Origin: Corinectria fuckeliana
Taxonomy: Eukaryota; Ascomycota; Sordariomycetes; Hypocreales; Nectriaceae
Length of the DNA stretch: 64,000 nt
Assembly (NCBI GenBank): GCA_019137255.1
Contig: WPDH01000110.1
Coordinates: 209,818 to 273,817, forward strand
Direction: 5' to 3'
Shown here: piece after piece, positions 21,720 through 31,689 of the stretch
Layout of the letters: each line of letters starts with the position of its first letter
How positions within the stretch are numbered: the stretch's first letter is position 1
Notes under the pieces: model-generated
The model's database searches: none
What the model was told of the DNA's origin: nothing
The model's input: only the letters and a program-made list of their open reading frames with translations
Translations under genes and position numbers: made by a program

Positions 21720-22640
21720 CGGTGAGCCCTGGTCCCCAAGTCTGACTAGGCAAGTCCTGAAGTACAATTGATCCTTGCGAGGACGAGCCAATACATTCCG
21801 CCTGGCGAAGAAGCGCCATAACAGCCCCTCTAGAGACCGCAGTTGCTGCAGTTTCCAGGTGTCTATTTTCGATCGACATTCCTGCTTCCAACAGCTTGAT
21901 CACTCACGGGTCATAAACTTTGTACTGTCGTAGCCTATCGCCCTCGGTCGCCATAGTAAGCTGGTCAATGAGGTACAACGATGAACTCAGTCCTCCAACA
22001 AGCAAGACGTGCTACACGCCGCGGTCAGCATCACTACGAATGAGGAAAGAAAGAACGGATGTAAAAACATTCACATATTTTCCTTCCTGGTCCAGTTCTA
22101 ATTCCTGTCGCTTGATGGCAGCTAGAATCGGGCTAATCGCGCTGTCGAACCATGCTCCAACAACGGCCCTGATTAGGTGCAACAGTTAGATTCTTTATTC
22201 TATATACTATTATCATACTCAGAAGAGACTTACCCAGTGAGAGCAAAGGATTCTGATTCTTGGGTCGGCGACAACCGAGAAAGCGCTTTCTGGGGGGACA
22301 GAAACTCGAAGTGCTTAAACTCATCCATCTGGAACCTTCTTTTCATGGAGTACTCCCATTGGTATTTTATGTTTAGGTCTACTCCGTGCAAGGCGAACGG
22401 GGATGTTGCAGACCACAAACCTGACTTGTGTAGGTAACACTTCATGAATTGCACACCAATAGCCAACGAGCCTCCACTCTCAAGTACTAGAGACGAGGGC
22501 GATCAGCATCTCATCCTAGAGTTGAAGGATATTCTGGCAATTACTCACCGTCACAGTCTGTCAGCTGTTGGAGTTGAAGAGGGCTTGTCGAGAAAACCTC
22601 GTAGGCAACGACTCGCTTTCATTTGGACATCGTGACAGTG
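21720..22640 (-). pseudogene. Relic of a fungal Hsp70-like ATPase
   Basis: Minus-strand segments follow the order of fungal Hsp70-like (actin-fold ATPase) proteins. VVAYEVFSTSPLQLQQLT lies near 22580. AVVGAWFDSAISPIL, after a GTAAGT..AATCAG intron, lies near 22130. HVLLVGGLSSSLYLIDQL, the second phosphate region, lies near 21970, and TAATAVSRGAVMALL near 21820. In-frame TGA/TAG codons occur before VIKLLEAG, before HVLLVGG and after LQLQQLTDC-type sequence. The N-terminal phosphate-binding loop was not found. It is a dead, partial gene. Confidence 0.65.
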
Positions 22641-22695
22641 AGGGAAGCCATAAGACGGGCGACGACCCATTGAGAACGGCAATGTTCCAAGCTGA

Positions 22696-22958
22696 GTGAT
22701 CATCTTACGGCTCCTCTAGATGACTCACTGGTTAGCTTTACTCATCAACTTGCCGAATATCACTCTTATAATCTCACAGACGAGGAGGACGACATGGTGC
22801 TGGAGCATGTCCAGAAACTCAACCAGACTCTGACACAAACCCTTGATTTCTTAGCAAGGAAGAATGCGGAAAACGCCCAGCAGCTAGAAGAGGTCTTGGA
22901 CAATTTGTTCACCAACGCACAGCTGGCAACGGAAGACCTAGTGCGGCTGACCGGCTGA
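22696..22958 (+). pseudogene. Open helical fragment, unknown
   Basis: An open frame without ATG at its start reads as acidic helical protein (DEEDDMVLEHVQKLNQ; ARKNAENAQQLEEVLDNLF) and ends at TGA 22956-22958. The heptad-like pattern and balanced composition look like real protein. The missing start and position among relics suggest a remnant exon. Confidence 0.35.
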
Positions 22959-23238
22959 GATAGTAAAGATGCAGATTCTTACGAAGTCGACAAACCAGAC
23001 GAAGACCCCGCCAACCCGTTCCTATAGGTAAAGGGGGAAAATATTCGGTTGAGTTCGGTGACGATGATTCAACGCTCACCTACATGTGAGCCAGAACCCT
23101 GCCGTAAAGACGTTATATGCTCAGATTCTTTACTTAGATGTTCTCCCTGCCGAGTAATACAAAATATACTCAATAGTACGTTCCCACCATGGGATATGTT
23201 GGTAAGATGAACGCTACATATTCTAACTAATCTCGTGT

Positions 23239-23830
23239 TTTCCAGAGTTGCATAATGCCAATGTGGAGACCAAAGTTGCTGATACCTTGTCGTATACAAA
23301 TTCACTTGCCATAAACCAGCTGATAAGCAAAGGCGTCTTGAGCGAGATAGCAAAGTCAGACCCTGAACGCTTCGACAGGCTAGAATATGTCGGTTTTAAG
23401 CTCATACGTTACGGGGACATCATTTACCAACTTTGTGAGAGATTTGGAGGCCACTACATGGACGTGGGTGCTTCAGCAAAGATTTCAAACGGCCTGGTAC
23501 GTCATCTAATTCCTTTCCCATCTTATCAAGACACAGTTTGGCTAACAACAGGCTTCGTCCCATGACTAACCTAGAGCTAAACATGTCAAAGATCAAGATC
23601 AAATCCGACGCTTCTATTGCTCAATATTATGACCAGGGCCTGATTTTCGATGACGGCTCACGGATAGAGGCTAGTTTGATTGTTTATGCTACCGGATTCG
23701 TTGGCAACATGAAATAATCAGTCAAGGATTTATTTGGTGAGGAGGTGGCAAACTGGGTCGAGGATTTCTGGGGCGTTGATCATGAAGGCTAAATTAAGGG
23801 CACATTCAGACCCTCAGGGCCTAAGTCTTT
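23239..23830 (+). pseudogene. C-terminal half of a second flavin monooxygenase
   Basis: After an acceptor-like TTTTCCAG, the frame reads HNANVETKVADTLSYTN, LAINQLISKGVLSEIAK and GHYMDVGASAKISNG. An intron starting GTACGT follows, then KIKSDASIAQYYDQGL and EASLIVYATGFVGNMK. It continues through TAA (after GNMK) and TAA (after DHEG). ATGFVGNM is the conserved ATG-box region of FMO-like oxygenases that share the TKVADTLS segment. The N-terminal FAD and NADPH motifs are missing. It differs clearly from the intact monooxygenase at 150-1788. Confidence 0.75.
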
Positions 23831-24383
23831 CTCCCTGAGTCTAATCAGGGCAGGCTGCATGCAGTGAGCCAACCGTTTTTAGATCCTCGCCTTTGGCTTC
23901 ATGGAGGAACTTGTTGTCAGGTCAGATAATTCTCCAGATTCATCGCGTTGAAAATTCGAGCCCAACTGGACGGAACTACCTTGTTATAAAGGGATGATTA
24001 GCATGACAATTCTAATGTTGGCTGGTAAAGCTTTCATGTCATTCTTATTCTATAAAATGCCATTTGAGTTAAAGAATTCTTTGGAAAACAAGCACATTCA
24101 GTTCCAAGTTAAGGCACGTCAAGTGCCGGATTATCTGTAAATAAACCTCTCCGTAGACAAGGAACAGCACTAGGATGGACTTAGGAGTGATTTGTGTTTG
24201 CATCCATCGAGTCTACTCTAAGATAGTTGCCGTCCTCTAAGCTGACAAATATGAAGTACTTCTGCCCGCGTTAAAAGAAAACCACCGCAGTCTTACGGTC
24301 ATGAATATAATGACAATCTCGGAGAAAGATCCAGTCCCAGCCATACGTGGCTCACTACTTATATCCTTCGTGTTTCCATTCAC
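23831..24383. other. No gene seen
   Basis: Featureless between the monooxygenase relic and the next minus-strand gene. Confidence 0.4.
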
Positions 24384-25255
24384 TCAATTCCACGAGTTAT
24401 ACTCCTCTTCTCTAACCTCGCACATGTTCTGTATCTCATCTTTGCTTCCAAACAGAGGACTCACGAAAACATGCATGCCAGTCGAATCTGGCTCGGAATG
24501 CACCGGTGAGTCGTCTTGGCCCCAGCTGAAGCGAATAACTTGTCCGAGCTCGACCACTGCCTCCGGATACTCTGCTAGTCTCTTCGCAAGTCCAGGGTCA
24601 GGGTCATTTTGGTCCCACGGCTGTCCCGTGTCCAACAGCGATTCCAACACAGCATGGACAGCCGGGTTTGTGGCTATGACCCTGGTCGATGGGTCGAGGA
24701 TCGTAACGGCATATTTAGAATGCGGCATCTAAGGCTCGGAGCAAGCGCACTCAAACATACGACCGTCTGTATGCTATCGCGGTACGACTGATGAATCCGT
24801 TGGCAACGTCAAGCGAATGCACAGCCAGCAGGAGTGAGCTTCATGAACTATCGAGTTCCCCTTGGTCAAGGCCCTAGCTGCGCAATCTTCCCACGCTAGA
24901 GCCAAGAACCTGTGCAAGAATTGCACCAATTGTTCTTCGTTCGCGTCCGAGTTTGAGCAGATGAAGGCGGCTGCCTGGGTGGTAAGTAGGCGAGCGTCGA
25001 AAGGGCCATAAAACCCGCTGAAGGCATCTTGGTTGATGGATGAGACAACTTTAGGGTGGAATGACTCGAGTGGGAATATTGCCAAAGGTGCCGGTCGAGT
25101 CGCAGACGCTCGTCCAGGCTCACCAAGAATCACTAGCTCATGATCTATGGCGACTGCGCAAAGTTGAACCAGCTGAGAGGGTGGCTTTGGGGCCTCTGTA
25201 TGTGTGTGGACTTGGACAAAGAATGCGTGAGAATGGCACCGGCTGAGTCACTCCC
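24384..25255 (-). CDS. Conserved-looking hypothetical protein, 5' end unclear
   Basis: Two long blocks join in phase 0 if a 57-base intron (GTACCG..CTTAG) is removed: PTDSSV then MPHSKYAV. Block 1 includes FFVQVHTHTEAP, LCAVAIDHELVILGEPGR, INQDAFSGFYGPFDARLL and a long stretch to HEAHSCW. Block 2 includes YAVTILDPSTRVIATNPAV and GLAKRLAEYPEAVVELGQ, and stops after EEEYNSWN. The frame is open up to a TGA at about 25256 but has no ATG, so a 5' exon is missing, cryptic or lost. No family was recognised. A TATAAAT on the minus strand near 25425 may be its promoter. Confidence 0.45.
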
Positions 25256-25401
25256 CGGATAAATGCTTAGATTCTTCACCCGCTCCACCGCTTGATACTG
25301 CACCTAGTAAGCTCTAGTCTAGGCAGTCATTTTCATTTCAACACTACTGTAGATTTCCATGTTCAAACATTTACAATACAACTTCTGGCGATAGGCTGTA
25401 A

Positions 25402-25418
25402 GAGTCTTTTTAAGACTC
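25402..25418. repeat. Small perfect hairpin
   Basis: GAGTCTT and AAGACTC flank a TTT loop. It lies just downstream, on the minus strand, of the TATAAAT near 25425. Confidence 0.5.
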
Positions 25419-25561
25419 AGTATTTATACTCAACATTTCCACTGCCATCTGGGTGCGTGCGTGCAATTGACATGTGAAGCTAGGCAAGGGTCGGCCCCAT
25501 AACCTTTAACGGGACATCAACGGTGGCTAGCTTTGATTCTCCATGACGGGGATTATAAGCT

Positions 25562-25873
25562 TCAGTCGGTCCGAAGAATGTGAATTGAGCCTACCTGGAC
25601 GTTGAAAGCTGGAGGAAGACCCTGAGAGCCTTGCGGGGTCATCGGGTTTGCATGAGAGACGCCGAGAATTGAGTCACTTGAACTCTGCTTGAGCAGCATC
25701 TTTTTCTCTACAGCGTGCACCAAATGACACGCTTCGTCTGATGGACTTTCTTCGGAAGCCAATATAACATCAGTCGTCCTCACAGGCAATAGGACACATA
25801 CGTTGAATCCCGACGCAGGATCCAAATTTGGAACAAAGTTGTCAGAGACCGGTTTGTCCCGCAGCACCACCAA
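25562..25873 (-). pseudogene. Unrecognised open fragment
   Basis: About 100 codons without an ATG; the frame begins with TTG in LVVLRDKPVSDNF. It reads as ordinary protein (LLPVRTTDVILASEESP; EKKMLLKQSSSDSI) and ends at TGA after HILRTD. No family or intron partner was found. It could be a lost exon of the neighbouring hypothetical gene. Confidence 0.3.
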
Positions 25874-26448
25874 AAGCCATTGTCAGTCCTTGTGCGGGAG
25901 TGTTTGAAACTTCTATGACGCTTCCCCGGATATGACGGAGGGAGGTTGGTAGAAGTCTCAATACAAGATTGACATTAGTTTGCTAATATTAGAAGTAATT
26001 AAGACTTGGAGAATGGGGGTGTAAGTCTCGCTCTGCGGACCGGAACATCAAAACGTAAGCACTGCTGCGGTGTTAATTAGTGGCTCCTGAATACCCAGGC
26101 AATTTATTGCTCCAAATTTGCTTGTGATGTCATCTCTGCGGACGAAAACATTGACATGTCAGCGCTGATGCAACTTCCACGAGCTTAAGCCTGAACGGAC
26201 AAAACGAAGCTCAAAATGTTGATTCTTATATTATCTCCACGGGGCTGTGTAAGGATGTGTACCCGTCTCAGGAGACATCGCAGAGTAGTCCACTTAAAAT
26301 TGCAAGTCGCATCGTACAAAGGTAGCATTACTAGGAGAACCATAAAAGAGAGGGAACGGCCGGATTTTCGAGTAGCGGAACAATTGAGAGCCAGCGCACC
26401 AATTAAGAAACTTGAAACATTGTCCAAGTCTTTCAATATCAGTCCAAC
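25874..26448. other. No gene seen
   Basis: Upstream of the VOC pseudogene. Short frames on both strands overlap without features. Confidence 0.4.
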
Positions 26449-27003
26449 ATGAAGGCCTAGCTCCTCTTTACTTTCTTATCTGCCATTCTGGCTACCACTG
26501 TCGCAAGTCCTACTCAGGAATGTTCAATCCCCCCATCGACAAATCACTCTTCTGTTGTCTCCTCTAAGCTTCGTTTCGGACACATTGGCCTATCGGTTGC
26601 CAATATTACCCTCGAAACACAATGGTATCGAGAAGTCCTGGGCTTCAAGCATGTCGAGACGGAGATTCTGGGCAGCAAATTGACAATGCAATTCGTCATG
26701 CTTAGGAACCCCGTCGACATTCGGGTCGAGTTCCGACAACAGCTTCACTCCACCTCGGACGGAAGAAACCCGGCCAATGTCGCCGAGTTGGGGAATGTTT
26801 ATGGTCTTTTCAACTGGTCTCTCCAGGTTGATAATGTCGATGCAGTATACTCGGACTTGGTTGCTGCTGGTGTTGATATTTTCCAGGAGCCGGTTGATGT
26901 TCTAACATATGTCTGATTTTATATGATTCACGTTCCGCAGGGCAACATTATTAAGCTTATCTAGCACTTAGATACTGGGTCTGCGGAGGTTTTTTCTGAA
27001 TGA
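26449..27003 (+). pseudogene. Secreted VOC (glyoxalase-fold) protein with three nonsense codons
   Basis: One uninterrupted frame from ATG to TGA would give 184 residues. It has TAG at codon 4 (inside the signal peptide LLFTFLSAILATTVAS), TGA at 26914-26916 and TAG at 26962-26964. The body is a VOC fold: LRFGHIGLSVANITLETQWY, REVLGFKHVETE, LQVDNVDAVYSDLVAAGVD, FYMIHVPQGNIIKLI. All three stops fit CAG to TAG or CGA to TGA. No frame shift or intron is needed. This is a cleanly inactivated gene, probably recent. Confidence 0.8.
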
Positions 27004-27547
27004 AGTATTAGACCGCGACTTTCCGAGATAATAACAATAACGGGGACGATAACAGGAACGAGGACAGCGATCTTTACTTCGACCTGTAGAGTGGACACAC
27101 TACCGAAATAGCGAATACGGTGTATAATTACTAAGCAGGCAACACTGCTAAAGAACCAGGTTTTATTTGACGAATACTTGCGAATCTCGCTAGGCTGGCA
27201 CAGACACCGCTTTATCGACTCCACCAAGTTTATAGCATCAGCCCATCAGCTAGCAAGGGTGAATTGCCGATAACGGAGCATCATTGGGAAGTTTTTCGAA
27301 ATTGTTCCCAGTCATAACGTGTTGATATAACACGTTGCAGTAGCCTTCATCCTCAAGTCCGCATTGTTTCAGGCTACCAGTGTTGTTTGAGACTTCGGCT
27401 TCGATCTTATTGTCAGCGACTAACCAATCTTTGTGTCGACACTTACAATTGTCACACAACGCCATCGCCGAGCCTAACCCACCACTCTCCCACCACTTTC
27501 CCCGTTGAAAATTTTGCACCCCATCATCTCGATACCAGTTACTCAAG
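27004..27547. promoter_or_regulatory. Upstream region of the aminotransferase
   Basis: No gene supported. It runs from the VOC relic to the aminotransferase start, which has the context CAAGATGG. CA-rich and C-rich patches occur at 27460-27500. Confidence 0.4.
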
Positions 27548-28919
27548 ATGGGATCTATTCCCATTAGTCTCTTTTCTTCGCTACCAGAGGTAGAAAAGGA
27601 CGAGGTTTTCGCCGTCGTTGGGCAGTTTCGAACCGATACGCATCCGGATCGCGTGAATCTTGGTGCAGGCGTCTACTACTCCGACGAAGGCAAGTCTTGG
27701 CCGCTCGAAGTAGTTGGAAAGATAGAGAAGCGTATGCACGAGGAACAGGATATCACCCGCCACGATTATATCCCCATTGAGGGCGACGACCGGTTCCTGA
27801 GTGCTGCTAGAGAGTTGGTTTTTTCGCCTACCTTTCCCACTCAGCTCGGGGAACAGCAATCAGATGACCGAATCGTTTCCGTGCAAACCGTTTCGGGCAC
27901 AGGCGCCAATCATGTCGGTGCTCGATTTCTCGCCGAGCATCTGCACCCCCGGTGTGTATCGGTTTCAGATCCCACTTGGGCCAATCACCATGTCATCTGG
28001 GAGTCTGTCGGCGTTCCTCCGCGTACCTATCCGTACTACAACAAGTCCGACTGCACTCTCAACTTCTCTGCCATGATGGAAACTCTGGAGAGAGAATCCC
28101 AACCCGGAGATGTCATCTTGTTACACGCGTGTGCGCACAACCCAACAGGCTTGGACCCAACGCGAGAACAGTGGATTGCCATTGCAGATCTTTGTTCCCG
28201 GAAACAGCTCTTCCCCTTCCTCGACAATGCTTATCAGGGTTTTGCATCGGGAGATCCAGTTCAAGACTCGTGGGCAATCCGTCACTTCTATCAACACCAG
28301 CCACCCATGGAGATGTGTGTTGCGCAATCCTTCTCCAAGAGTTTCGGCCTCTATGGACAACGAGCCGGAGCCTTTCACCTTGTCTTGAACGACACGTCAA
28401 AAACTACCAAAGCCAACGTTTTGGGGAATTTGGCTCAGCTCATTCGCAGTGAATACTCGGTAGCGCCGAGATACGGATCTACCATCGTCAGAACCATCCT
28501 CGAAAGTGAATCCTTGTCGAATGAGTGGTTAGCCGAATTGGAGTTGATGAGCAGTCGCATCCGATCAATGAGACGCGCTCTATATGAAGAACTTTGCCAT
28601 CTTGGTACTCCGGGTTCATGGATACATATAACTGAGCAGGTAGGTCTTCCCTGAATCCCTTCTAATACATCCACGCTAAGTGTATGAATAGATCGGCATG
28701 TTCTCGTACACAGGTCTCACAGCGGCTGAAGTAGACATCCTCCGAAAGCAATACCACGTCTACCTGCTCGCTTCTGGGCGGGCATGCGTTGCAGGCTGTA
28801 AGCTAAAAGAAAACCCCGAGCTGAGAACAGGTTGCTAATATATACAAGTGAACTCTAAGAACGTAAAATACGTCGCTGCTGCGATCAACGCAGTGAGAAC
28901 CAAGTCGCATGGAACTTGA
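27548..28919 (+). CDS. Aspartate aminotransferase (PLP, class I)
   Basis: Transfers an amino group between aspartate and 2-oxoglutarate with PLP. Exons 27548-28639, 28692-28797 and 28849-28919 give 422 residues, the usual length. Visible residues: HNPTG at 197-201, Asp226 and Tyr229 in DNAYQGFASG, and the PLP lysine Lys264 in SFSKSFGLYGQR with Arg272. The third exon supplies the C-terminal NSKNVKYVAAAINAV helix. No mitochondrial presequence is evident, so it is likely cytosolic. The PLP-site variant SFSKSF (against SFAKNM in most paralogues) suggests a divergent paralogue, perhaps not the housekeeping enzyme. No lesion is seen. Confidence 0.93.
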
Positions 28920-29073
28920 GAAAACAGTCAAACTCGGCTCGCTGGACAGAGCTGGTATGGAAAAGTGCCGTCATAAAAACCTGCGCAGCGTAAACTCTCC
29001 AACACCCAGATCATATTTTAGACCGCAAACAATTTCATTCCAGTTCCAATTTATTTTCGTCAAGAAATTTATC

Positions 29074-29871
29074 TTATCGTTGAACATTTTCCGCCGTAAA
29101 TTCTTTCCACAAACCTAACGTGCTGTTCTCGCCTCCAATATTTTTTCTTGACCACACGACTGGATTTTGAGATAGATTGGGAGGCAGGCACATGATGAGA
29201 AAGAGCCTGGTAGATTGTTTTAAACCTTCTAATCTGTTCACGGCATCATGGACAGAGGCCAAGCGCCAAGGAATCGAAACTGCCCCATCTCTTTTGCCTT
29301 CCTCAAGCGCCAGATATAGCTCGCCAAAGCCTTTGTCCAGCTTTCTGATTTTCATCATGGCATCCCTCATTATCCCACAGTTTTCCAAAATTCTTTGAGC
29401 TGCGGCACGGAGTTCTTCCCCTTGAGTCTTTAAATCCCCGGTGGCGTGGTTTTGGTGCCTCATCTTGTTCTTCGCTCCTGTTGCCCATCCCCCATTCATG
29501 GCAGCTGAAACGACGTGGCGGAACTGTTGCAACGTAAGAATCAAGCCAACTGGTGCTGGAATGGGAGACCATGAGCTCACCTGTTGCAAAATTTTGTAGC
29601 CTAAGAGAACATGATGAATCATGTTCTAGACTCTGTCGACCGTAGCTGCAGCCATACTGTTCTAGTCAATCAAGTCGTCGACGACTCTGTGGGCAATAGC
29701 TAAAAGCTATTGCAACTCTCCCGCTCGGCGGCACTTGTTAGGAAGGCTTGAGTACTTCTCAGCTAGCACCCAGTTTGTAACGGCGGTCTCGAAATTCCTA
29801 ATCTCCTCCGGGAGATAGTCATACTCTGTAATGATGTCGTTGGCGGTGATCCAGTCGTCTGGAGATGCCAT
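29074..29871 (-). pseudogene. Helical unknown protein with three in-frame TAG codons
   Basis: From ATG (MASPDDWITANDIITEYDY) one frame runs 266 codons to the stop at 29074. It is interrupted only by three TAG codons, after AGELQ, after VVDDLID and after TVDRV, each at a spot where Gln fits. The rest reads as ordered protein, e.g. LRAAAQRILENCGIMRDAMM and SSWSPIPAPVGLILTLQQF. No family was recognised. Three TAGs and no frame slip are what CAG-to-TAG transition decay would leave. Confidence 0.6.
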
Positions 29872-29921
29872 ACCCCAAAACATTTCCCAGCGTCAATATA
29901 TCAGTTAACTTAACCATTCAT

Positions 29922-31457
29922 TCATTTGGGCCATGGGATAGTCAAGTTTCTCGGGTGATCTTTGTTATCAAAGAACCAGAGACCGTTCATCCACTTCCTC
30001 GGCATGATGTGTTGCGGACCAGGAGCGAACCAGACCTGTAACGATGTTACCCTCGTATTCTTCCTCGCCAACTTGGCCCCACGGTCCTTGAACTCGTGAT
30101 CGGTGGGAATAGCCGTTAAGGCAGACGAAATCGCAGCCGACTCGTTCATCGGATCGTCGGGGATGAAGATTCCAAGCCAGGGAGTCCATTTTCTCGGGAC
30201 GTGGAGGCGCGATAGCCACAATGGCCTATGCTCTGCAATGGCTCGGCATACAGCCTTTACCATCATAACTTGGATGTGTTGCAGGCTCCAATACTACGTT
30301 GCCATGCTGGCTCGTTTCTCGTCGAGAAACTCCCTCAGCTTAGTGTGGAGAGCTCTACCACCCTCCTGGTGAATGCTCTTCAAGTGTCCCTCAAGAGCGA
30401 CAAGTAAGCGTTCCCCTTCACTGGGTGCGTTTGTTTGAGTGTCTTCATTGTTTTTCCTGTAAAAGTCTTCATCTGCTGCAGATATTTTGACATTGACTCT
30501 CTTATCCAGGCGCGATAGTGCTCCTCTTACCATCAGTCCCACACTGCTCATTTTGACGGTAGGAAGGCGACACATCTTAATGAAGATCAACTCTGCAGCC
30601 TGTAGCGGAGGTATAATCTGCAACTTTACTGTGTGCAAACACTCGAGTACGTTTTGTTGCATAACAGTCTCGGGCAGTACGTCTTGGCGAAGTATCTCTC
30701 CATTCATCACAAAGAGGGCCAATATTGCGATGCTCAGACTCTCGTCGGAGGCGTTCAAGATCTGGGCGCCGAGCCTAGACGTGTATCTGCGGAAATTTGC
30801 GGCAATGGCCAAAATATCGGATGGCACGGTTATCCCACGAGTGCTAATGTCTTCGAAGATCGCTGGCGACATGGCGTGGACTACCGAGCTTGGGTCCGCC
30901 GAATACATGCTTCTGTACAAGAAGGTGTAGCGCCGTGCATATGTAAGGATCTTGAAACACCTCTCTTGGTTCCTTTTGTCGGCATGGCGGCTTAAAGCGA
31001 GGCAAAACACTGTGACTTCAGTCAGAAAGTTGAGGGGCCGTACTTCGATCTCCCCAGAAGTCTTCCCAAAGAGATCAACGCCGTCCTCGTCCTCAAACAG
31101 GCCAGTTCGATCCAAGGTGCAGGGAAAAAGTAGTATCATGTGTCTGAAGGCGAGAAACTCTTCCTGGAAGATCCATGCCCTATGCCACCAGCTGTCTTGT
31201 ATTATTGCTTCGATCAGATCAAGCACCGAAATGGCCTCGCCCACCGGTACGAGTAATTTTAGCGCGCTGTCGTTATTCTCCGCGAACTTGCTGTCCCGCA
31301 GCTTCCGCAGCACTGTCAGACAGGGTTCTAACCGCCGAGTAATGTGATCAACCTGGGGGCACGACAGACACAATGACACAGCCACACTCAGGAACGGCTG
31401 CTCAGATGCGTACCCGCAAGCGAAAATTTTATTAGAAAAAAAGGGATGGATGATCAT
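29922..31457 (-). pseudogene. HET-domain protein, one nonsense codon, N-terminus missing
   Basis: Heterokaryon-incompatibility type protein. DSWWHRAWIFQEEFLA and MILLF near the start are the C-terminal part of a HET domain. A long helical region follows, then LSRLHVPRKWTPWLGIFIP, a conserved C-terminal segment of these proteins. The frame is continuous except for TAG at 30294-30296 (MAT*YW), where CAG would restore it. The upper end starts in mid-domain, directly beside an AT-rich block (31458-31689). The usual N-terminal HET strand with its YVWG-like motif is not found, so the gene is also 5' truncated or has lost exons. Confidence 0.75.
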
Positions 31458-31689
31458 TTCAAAGTTTTATCCGACGCTGGTGATACCGCACCTCCATACC
31501 TGCAGTCATGCCTAAGGAGAGAGATAGAGCCGTTAGGATCATCACTATAAATCTACTATAATCTAAGAGGACTTAATGTCTAATCATAGTTTTAGTCCAG
31601 TATAGTAGGCTGATTATCACAGTATGACTTTAATAGATTCTTTTAATATTCACTCTAATAGTTATATCGTTTGGAAATTATATATAACT
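31458..31689. other. Small AT-rich island
   Basis: AT-rich spacer between the HET relic and the end of the glycoprotein gene. No gene. It abuts the point where the HET protein loses its N-terminus. Confidence 0.5.
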
